Made by a program: the position numbers and the translations under genes. Below the pieces are notes generated by a model. It was not told the origin of the DNA. It was given only the letters and a program-made list of their open reading frames with translations, and searched no databases. Below are positions 58,530 through 64,000 of a stretch of DNA of 64,000 bases, piece after piece. Where the stretch lies: positions 1-64,000 of the forward strand of contig NZ_JBGCVY010000037.1 in the NCBI RefSeq assembly GCF_041088075.1, written 5' to 3'. Each line of letters begins with the position of its first letter. Positions within the stretch are counted from its first letter, which is position 1. Origin of the DNA: Mucilaginibacter_A sp041088075. Lineage in GTDB: Bacteria; Bacteroidota; Bacteroidia; Sphingobacteriales; Sphingobacteriaceae.

Positions 58530-59228
58530 ATGAAAGTTATCAAAGAAAAACATTCGCTATTGATGCGGTGGACACATTGGGTCAACTTCCCGATCCTGAC
58601 AATTATGATCTGGAGCGGAATGCTGATTTATTGGGCCAGCGATACTTATACTTTTACTTTATTTGGCCATACTTTTTTTCATTTTTTCCCGGAAGGGTTT
58701 TATAAATTTTTCAATATCCCGGCCAGGCTGGCAGAAGGCATGGCTTTTCATTTTTTGTTTATGTGGTTTTTTACGCTGAACGGGGTTCTTTACGTGCTTT
58801 ACACGTTAGTTTCGGGTTCCTGGCGGGAGTTGATACCGCGAAAAAACTCGTTTAAAGAAGCCTGGCTGGTGCTGCTGCACGATCTGCACATCCGCAAAAC
58901 TACGCCGCCTCAAAATAAATATAATGCCGCCCAGCGGATTGCCTACACTGCTATTATTGTGATGGGTTTTGGCTCGGTCATCACCGGCCTGGCCATTTAC
59001 AAACCGGTACAATTTTATTGGATAACTTGGCTTTGCGGCGGCTATCATTTTGCCCGAATACTGCATTTTGCTTTGACCATTGGCTATGTTTTATTTTTTA
59101 TCATCCATGTGGTGCAAGTTGTTTTGGCGGGATGGAACAATTTTCGGTCGGTAGTTTCGGGTTTTGAAGTGGTTGAAGAACCTGCTGCAAGCGTAAAAGA
59201 TAATTTGAACCCTTCCGTTAAAAGTTAA
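58530..59228 (+). CDS. cytochrome b/b561-type membrane protein
   Basis: 232 residues from ATG 58530. Four or five membrane helices with candidate heme histidines in RWTHWVNFPILT, MAFHFLFMWFF, GYHFARILHFALTIGY and IIHVVQVVLAGW. The fold matches the YedZ/HupC-like cytochrome b domain. It lies 26 bp upstream of a molybdopterin oxidoreductase, so it probably passes quinol electrons to or from it. Confidence 0.88.
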   Translation: MKVIKEKHSLLMRWTHWVNFPILTIMIWSGMLIYWASDTYTFTLFGHTFFHFFPEGFYKFFNIPARLAEGMAFHFLFMWFFTLNGVLYVLYTLVSGSWRELIPRKNSFKEAWLVLLHDLHIRKTTPPQNKYNAAQRIAYTAIIVMGFGSVITGLAIYKPVQFYWITWLCGGYHFARILHFALTIGYVLFFIIHVVQVVLAGWNNFRSVVSGFEVVEEPAASVKDNLNPSVKS

Positions 59229-59254
59229 TCACCATCCTTTTTAAACACCTAATT

Positions 59255-60049
59255 ATGGAAAACCAATCCAACCCAAACGAAGAAACCAAAAAGGACCTGA
59301 CGGTTGAGCAAAAGATCAAACGGCGCAATTTCATCTCGTTTTCCACCTTTTTTGTTTTGGGCGGAGCAGCGTTTGGCGGTTGGAAATGGCTGTACCACGC
59401 GCCCGAAGAAACGGCAGGCATCACCGCCGGGGCCCGAAAACCGTTGCGCCGTGCCTTGAACAAAACCGAACTTTTTTTCCGTAAATTTTACAGCAACAAC
59501 CATTTGGTAAAGACCTATCCGAAATCAATGGCGGCAAAAAACGTACGTGTAAACAGCGATATCGGGATTGACGATGCAGGTTTCAAACCCGAAAACTGGC
59601 AATTATCCGTTGTGAAAAGTAAGAACGATGTTTTAAAAGTTACGATGGCCGAGATCAAAGCTTTGCCAAAAACTGAGATTGTTTTTGATTTTAAATGTGT
59701 GGAAGGCTGGGACCAAATCCAACATTGGGGCGGCGTAAAGTTTGCAGACTTTATCAAACATTTTAAATTAAACGAACAGGCCAAGATGCCTTACATCGGC
59801 ATGGAAACGCCGAACGGCGAATATTATGTGGGCCTGGAAAGCGAAAGCGCCCTGCACCCGCAAACTTTACTGGCTTATGAAATGAACGACCAGCCAATCG
59901 GATTAGAACATGGCGCACCGCTGCGTTTGATCGTTCCGGTAAAATACGGAATTAAAAATTTGAAAAGGATCGGTAAAATCAGTTTTAGCAATGATCGCCC
60001 GCGGGATTATTGGGCCGAGCAGGGTTATGATTATTACTCTGGTTTGTAG
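59255..60049 (+). CDS. membrane-anchored molybdopterin-dependent oxidoreductase (sulfite oxidase fold)
   Basis: 264 residues. An N-terminal anchor (RRNFISFSTFFVLGGAAFGGW) after a charged leader; the RRNF pair recalls a Tat signal but is not canonical. The Moco domain (about 105-255) has the cofactor Cys148 in DFKCVEGWDQIQHWGG, and LIVPVKYGIKNLKRIGKI near the end. It resembles MsrP/YedY-type enzymes; together with the preceding cytochrome it forms an MsrPQ-like pair. Substrate unknown; protein methionine sulfoxide is a candidate by analogy. Confidence 0.88.
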   Translation: MENQSNPNEETKKDLTVEQKIKRRNFISFSTFFVLGGAAFGGWKWLYHAPEETAGITAGARKPLRRALNKTELFFRKFYSNNHLVKTYPKSMAAKNVRVNSDIGIDDAGFKPENWQLSVVKSKNDVLKVTMAEIKALPKTEIVFDFKCVEGWDQIQHWGGVKFADFIKHFKLNEQAKMPYIGMETPNGEYYVGLESESALHPQTLLAYEMNDQPIGLEHGAPLRLIVPVKYGIKNLKRIGKISFSNDRPRDYWAEQGYDYYSGL

Positions 60050-60086
60050 TTAGATATTGTTTAAATTTAAACAAGAAAAAATGTCA

Positions 60087-60174
60087 ATGCTTCTTTTACC
60101 CTATAAAAATTGGTGTTTGCGCCTATCTAAACAAATCAAAACCTTTACCAACTTTGGGGTGATAAAAGAAGTAT
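60087..60174. repeat. paired 12-mer element (MITE-like)
   Basis: 88 bp. Left arm ATGCTTCTTTTA, CCCTATAAAAATTGGTG. Right arm TACCAACTTTGGGGTGA, TAAAAGAAGTAT (variant). The left flank GTTTAAATTTAAACAAGA then AAAAATGTCA matches the right flanks of the 33196 and 53500 elements in reverse complement. Confidence 0.93.
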
Positions 60175-60223
60175 GGAAACTTTGACAAGTAAATATTAAA
60201 CGGGCTTTTTGAAAGTACACCAA

Positions 60224-60877
60224 TTAAACTTGTGCGATAACTTGGTACAAACTATTTCGGATGGCATACAACACCAAACCCGTGCGCGATTTGATGTTTA
60301 ACTTTTGAAATAAAGATTCGCGGTAATTGTCAACCGTGCGCGGACTGACGAACATTAAATCGGCGATTTCTTTGTAGGTGAGTTCTGAGCAGCAGTGTTT
60401 TAAAAAATCCAATTCTTTAGGGCTAAGGTTGGGTGCAGTTTCATAAGCGGCAACAGAACGGATTAATTTGCCCGAAACCATTTCATTGATATATACTCCT
60501 TTTAGCATGATAATTTTGATGGCTTCCAATAAATCCCGTGGTTTGGATTCTTTTAAAATGTAGCCACAGGCACCACAACGGATCATTTTGATAACTGCTT
60601 CATCATCCTCAAACATGCTTAAAGCCAGCACATGTATTTGAGGGTAGTTGGCTTTTAACCAGCAGGTAGTTTCATAACCATCCATTACAGGCATGTTGAT
60701 GTCCATCAAAACCACTTTTGGCTGCGCATATTTATCCAAAGCCAATTGCAGTTGTTTGCCGTTTTCGGCTTCAAAAACCACTTCCAGTTCTTCAAATTCG
60801 ACCATTAATCCGGCCACGCCTTTTCTAAAAAGCGTATGGTCGTCCACAATAGCGATGGGAATACGATCGGTTTTCAT
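60224..60877 (-). CDS. NarL/LuxR-family response regulator
   Basis: 217 residues. Receiver: IVDDHTLFRKGVAGLM (acidic pair), phosphoacceptor Asp59 in LMDINMPVMDG, and Lys in ILKESKPRDL. HTH_LuxR (about 150-210): LSPKELDFLKHCCSELTYKEIADLMFVSPRTVDNYRESLFQKL. It is the output of the kinase directly upstream (10-bp gap). Target promoters cannot be inferred. Confidence 0.94.
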   Translation of the reverse strand: MKTDRIPIAIVDDHTLFRKGVAGLMVEFEELEVVFEAENGKQLQLALDKYAQPKVVLMDINMPVMDGYETTCWLKANYPQIHVLALSMFEDDEAVIKMIRCGACGYILKESKPRDLLEAIKIIMLKGVYINEMVSGKLIRSVAAYETAPNLSPKELDFLKHCCSELTYKEIADLMFVSPRTVDNYRESLFQKLNIKSRTGLVLYAIRNSLYQVIAQV

Positions 60878-60886
60878 ATTCGGTTT

Positions 60887-61675
60887 TTAAGGATAAGGAA
60901 TGTTCAACTCAACTAAAGTACCAGTGCCAGGTTCGGATCGGATGCCAACTTCGCCGCCCATCAGTTCGGCCCTTTTGCGGATGTTGTGCAAACCCATTCC
61001 GTGCTGCTTTTGCGGCACCTCATCCGTTAAAAAACCTACGCCGTTGTCTTCTACGATTAACTGTAACTGCTTGTCCCGGCAGCACAATTTAATGTTTATT
61101 TGGGTGGCAAAAGCATGTTTAACAATATTATTTAAAACTTCCTGCAAAATGCGGAAAACCAGCAAATCTTTATCCACATTGCTTTCGGTACTAAAGTTTT
61201 CGGTTTGATAATCTACCTGATATTGTCCTGCTTTTTCTATCCATGTAATTTCATTGCTGATGGCTTCTGTTAAACCATTTTTAATTAATTGTTCGCCCTG
61301 CAATAATTTGCCCAATAAACGAAGCTCTTTGATGCAACGGCTGTTTAAATCTAAAGCCGTATCTATTTTTTGCCGTGCTTTGTTTACCTCACTTATTTCG
61401 ATGGAATTCAACGTAAGCGAAGTTAAACTTAACAACTGTCCAATGTTGTCATGCAAATCGGCACCAATGGTTTGCATGGTTTGTTCCTGTACTTCTAATT
61501 GGGTTTTAAGGATTTCGGCTGCAAATGTTTGCTGCATTAGGGCTTTTTCTTCGATGTGTTTTTTCTTGCGGCGGTTGTAGAGGTTAATGTAAAGCAAAAG
61601 AAATCCGGGTGCAAGCAAAAAAACCAGCGTGATAAGAACAATTAAAGTATTGATTTCCTTTGGCGATATCTGCAT
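60887..61675 (-). CDS. sensor histidine kinase (HisKA_3 type)
   Basis: 262 residues from ATG 61675. One N-terminal membrane helix (LIVLITLVFLLAPGFLLLYINLY), a coiled coil, then DHp with phospho-His in GADLHDNIGQLLS (about residue 86) and a HATPase domain with EVLNNIVKHAF, DNGVGF and GMGLHNIRKRAELMGG. It has no sensory domain of its own. Its start overlaps the upstream membrane-protein gene by 34 bp, so that protein may be its sensor. Confidence 0.93.
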   Translation of the reverse strand: MQISPKEINTLIVLITLVFLLAPGFLLLYINLYNRRKKKHIEEKALMQQTFAAEILKTQLEVQEQTMQTIGADLHDNIGQLLSLTSLTLNSIEISEVNKARQKIDTALDLNSRCIKELRLLGKLLQGEQLIKNGLTEAISNEITWIEKAGQYQVDYQTENFSTESNVDKDLLVFRILQEVLNNIVKHAFATQINIKLCCRDKQLQLIVEDNGVGFLTDEVPQKQHGMGLHNIRKRAELMGGEVGIRSEPGTGTLVELNIPYP

Positions 61676-62292
61676 AAGAATGAATAGCTCCAAAAACTGT
61701 AAAGAATAATATTAATGAGAATATAAATTAAATGTCGAAATGAAAATAAAATTGAATGTTCAGTGTTGAAAATTGTAAAAAAAAGATTGCTAACTGTGCT
61801 TCCAAAATAAAAAAACAAAGTTCCGGATACCCACCAAAACGGAGCATACGATTTTAAGTTGATGTAATGCTCATCTTTGATTAATAAGTAATAGTAATAT
61901 AAGCCATACGAAATGAAAATTATTGACATAACTGTTGTTGTTAATACATGGAATGAATAAATGCCATGACAATAAATTTCATACAAATACAATACAAAAA
62001 ACAAGGCAAGTCCCGGTAAAACCAGAACCTTGCCTTTTGTATATTTACTTAACAAATGCCCAAACATGATACTTGTAAACCCTACTTCGGGCATTAAATA
62101 AATATTATAAACCCAATTATTACCATTTACGGTTCTTTTGGTTAAAATACCTGCTATTTCAGTAATGCAAATTACGAGCAAAAACAGTATCATACTCTTC
62201 CAAGTAGTTTGATTGTCTTTACTTAAAAAGATAATTGCAAATATCAAACATATTATTTCAACGGTAATATTAGGGCTGAAAGATTTTAACAT
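61642..62292 (-). CDS. multi-spanning membrane protein linked to the kinase
   Basis: 216 residues with about seven hydrophobic helices and very high Phe/Ile/Tyr/Leu. I recognise no enzymatic motif. It overlaps the kinase gene by 34 bp and is AT-rich. Such seven-helix proteins next to a one-helix HisKA_3 kinase are common in this family and probably supply the membrane sensor; inference from context. Confidence 0.82.
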   Translation of the reverse strand: MLKSFSPNITVEIICLIFAIIFLSKDNQTTWKSMILFLLVICITEIAGILTKRTVNGNNWVYNIYLMPEVGFTSIMFGHLLSKYTKGKVLVLPGLALFFVLYLYEIYCHGIYSFHVLTTTVMSIIFISYGLYYYYLLIKDEHYINLKSYAPFWWVSGTLFFYFGSTVSNLFFTIFNTEHSILFSFRHLIYILINIILYSFWSYSFLCRYRQRKSIL

Positions 62293-62307
62293 TACTTGTA
62301 TTTAATA

Positions 62308-62793
62308 TTATTCAAATTGTGAACCTATACAAGCACTTTTTGGTTCGCATAATTCTCCCCTGTTTTCTGGTAGCATTTCATGCTTGTCCTCATTAGTAGA
62401 TTCAGGTAAAAGATGATCAAAATAATCAATATGACTTACTCCGTCGTCGTGTTTTTTTGTTGAAACAAACACGACAGTATCACGGCCTATATATTGTTTC
62501 TTGCTTTTCTCTGGTGCAGTATTTTCGGTGTATTTAGCAAAATAAACCCTTACACCGTCGGTTTTACAACCGAAGAACTTTTCTAAATTTAGTATAGCTA
62601 CCATTTTGTTGATTTGTTCTAAGCTAAACCAAACACAATGCGTAATTGGTTCTTTATCACCGTTAGGAATTTGTGGTTTTGACCGAGCAGCAGCGTCGTC
62701 AGCAGCAGCTTTAATCATTTCTTTAGCATGTTCCTCTGAAATTGCTCCAGTAAGTGTTGTTTTGGTTTTGTAATCATTTGCGTTAAGTTCCAT
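62308..62793 (-). CDS. uncharacterised soluble protein
   Basis: 161 residues. ITHCVWFSLEQINKMVAILN, GVRVYFAKYTEN and RDTVVFVSTKKHDDGVSHIDYFD suggest a mixed alpha/beta domain followed by a polar tail (LLPESTNEDKHEMLPENRGE) with two Cys near the end. No family recognised. It is 15 bp upstream of the membrane-protein gene on the same strand, so it may belong to the same four-gene transcript as the two-component pair. Confidence 0.72.
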   Translation of the reverse strand: MELNANDYKTKTTLTGAISEEHAKEMIKAAADDAAARSKPQIPNGDKEPITHCVWFSLEQINKMVAILNLEKFFGCKTDGVRVYFAKYTENTAPEKSKKQYIGRDTVVFVSTKKHDDGVSHIDYFDHLLPESTNEDKHEMLPENRGELCEPKSACIGSQFE

Positions 62794-62970
62794 AATTTTA
62801 AGTTTTTAAGTGTCCCTAAAATTCCACAATCTCTACTACAATCGCAACGAAAAATCACCCTAAACCATACCGTAAAAACACCCTATTTAAAAGGGTTATA
62901 GCGCGCTGCTATTTCGTGCGGTTGCTATGCAGTTTTGAGCCAGTCATTCACCAATAAAAACTCAAAACCG

Positions 62971-63939
62971 ATGAACCTTTTACAAAACCTCCGCCACCGC
63001 GAAAACAACCGCCACAATTGGATTCAATTTGACGGGCAGGCCAAACGCTATCTCAACAAATTGCTGGTAAAAGAAGTATTGCAAATGCTGCCCGCCTTGC
63101 TGCTGTACAAACTAAGGCCGTATCAAAAACTGGGCTTTGCGCTGGTAATTGCTTTGCTTTTGATACTGTTTTTAGCCTATGAAAATGGGTATGCACAAAC
63201 AGATTCTGCTGCAAACCGGAAAAACCTGGCTTACGAAAAGCATTACCCAAGAAACAATGTGCAAATCAACTTGTCATCATTGGCCTTAAAAAATTACAAC
63301 TTTAGCTACGAGCGTTCTTTAAGCCGAAAAGTAACTTTTGTGGCCGGTTACCGCTACATGCCGCTCAGTACCATTGGCGATATTTCTTTGGTAAAAACAG
63401 TAGCCGAAAAATATCTGCAGAATCAGGATGAACTGAAAAACGACCTGTCCAACATCAGCACCGGCAATAAAACTTACACCGGCGAATTCCGTTTTTACGG
63501 CGGCAAACATCCGGGCGCGCGCGGCTTTTACCTCTCGTTGTATGGCCGCTACACCAACATGCAGGTCAATTACAATTATACTTATACAACGGCAAGCAAT
63601 CAAAACTAAAAAATTCCGCTGCAAAGCAATTTAAAAGGTTACGGCGGCGGCGTGATGCTGGGCTCTAAGTTTTTAATTGCCAAACGGGTTACTTTTGACT
63701 GGTACATCATTGGCGGGCATTATGGCAAAATTTCGGGCGATGGAAACGGAACGGCCAACCTCAGCAATTTGTCCCCCAAAGATAAAAGCAATTTAAAATC
63801 ACAATTAGAATCGGATTTTACCGTGCAAGATAAAAGCCTTGTAACCGCAACCATTGACAATGCCGGTGTAAAAGCCAAAGTTGATGGCCCTTTTATTGGC
63901 CTCCGTGGCTTGGGCTTTAATTTGGGCATTGCTTTTTAA
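62971..63939 (+). pseudogene. DUF3575-like outer-membrane protein interrupted by an in-frame stop
   Basis: The frame runs 62971-63609, ends at TAA 63607-63609, and continues in the same frame to 63939. The first part has a hydrophobic segment (LGFALVIALLLILFLAYENGYAQ) then NVQINLSSLALKNYNFSYERSL and GEFRFYGGKHPGARGFYLSLYGRYTNM. The second has GYGGGVMLGSKFLIAKRVTFDWYIIGGHYG and GLRGLGFNLGIAF. Together they make one complete barrel, so a single base change (or sequencing error) broke it. The 60 residues before the signal-like segment are unusual and include two repeat cores. Confidence 0.8.
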
Positions 63940-63976
63940 CCGGATGTGTATCAGGAAAAAAGCAGCCTTTTTGGTA

Positions 63977-64000
63977 ATGCTTCTTTTACCGGCAAAAAAA
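63977..64000 (+). repeat. solo 12-mer repeat at the right edge
   Basis: Exact ATGCTTCTTTTA, CCGGCAAAAAAA, 38 bp after the broken barrel gene, running to the window end. Confidence 0.88.

Noticed and set aside
148..64000. CRISPR-like array from the many identical 12-mers
   Set aside because: Copies are scattered at irregular distances, in both orientations and inside genes, with no regular spacer length and no cas genes.

Overview
The window reads as a chromosomal segment of a Bacteroidota bacterium, most likely in the Sphingobacteriaceae (Mucilaginibacter/Pedobacter-like). The reasons are a gliding/type IX secretion set (gldD, porX), a fused lpxC-fabZ gene, a two-gene glycogen cassette, TTTG-N19-TAnnTTTG promoters, Bacteroidota-type lipoproteins and beta-barrels, and high coding density at moderate GC. 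There is no prophage, rRNA operon or CRISPR array. Family calls come from motif recognition by eye; no database was searched.

Layout. 1-800: the tail of an unrecognised gene, an inverted-repeat element and an odd 112-nt class II tRNA-like gene on the minus strand. 0.8-7.7 kb: an Lrp/AsnC regulator, an iron-permease-family protein, a secreted subtilase, a TPR protein, a ComA-like synthase, aroE and gldD. 7.8-12.1 kb: a tellurite-resistance-type operon (two TerD, TelA, an unknown 320-aa protein, TerC). 12.1-16.5 kb: an M1 peptidase and porX. 16.7-22.6 kb: an HD hydrolase, then the lipid A run lpxD, lpxC/fabZ, lpxA, an ABC ATPase and efp. 22.8-31.7 kb: hisS, an acetyltransferase, a PIN/antitoxin pair, a low-MW phosphatase, an S1/P1 nuclease, fumC, a serine hydrolase, ybaB and an UPF0173 hydrolase. 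31.8-42.7 kb: AhpD-like and Rid proteins, glgA-glgC, polA, tag, an alkyltransferase-like protein, trmB and a holin-X-like membrane protein. 43-53.5 kb: beta-barrels, an NtrC-type regulator followed by a tiny orphan DHp protein, glnS, a polysaccharide deacetylase, gpsA and a PAS kinase. 53.8-64 kb: a DEAD-box helicase, a peroxiredoxin, an ECF sigma/anti-sigma pair, a DUF1223 protein, a cytochrome b plus molybdopterin oxidoreductase pair, a two-component cluster and an outer-membrane protein gene broken by an in-frame stop.

The strongest unexplained signal is a very abundant dispersed short repeat. Its core is the 12-mer ATGCTTCTTTTA (reverse TAAAAGAAGCAT), with a sister form ATACTGTTTTTA. I count about 42 exact copies of the 12-mer by eye and roughly 30 variants, more than one per kilobase. 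Copies occur singly in intergenic gaps, as inverted pairs forming 45-100 bp hairpin elements, at stop codons, and inside coding sequences in several reading frames (signal peptides, linkers, even the core of an ABC ATPase). This is compatible with a very active REP/MITE-like element, with a DNA-uptake-type signal, or with a genome-wide protein-binding site.
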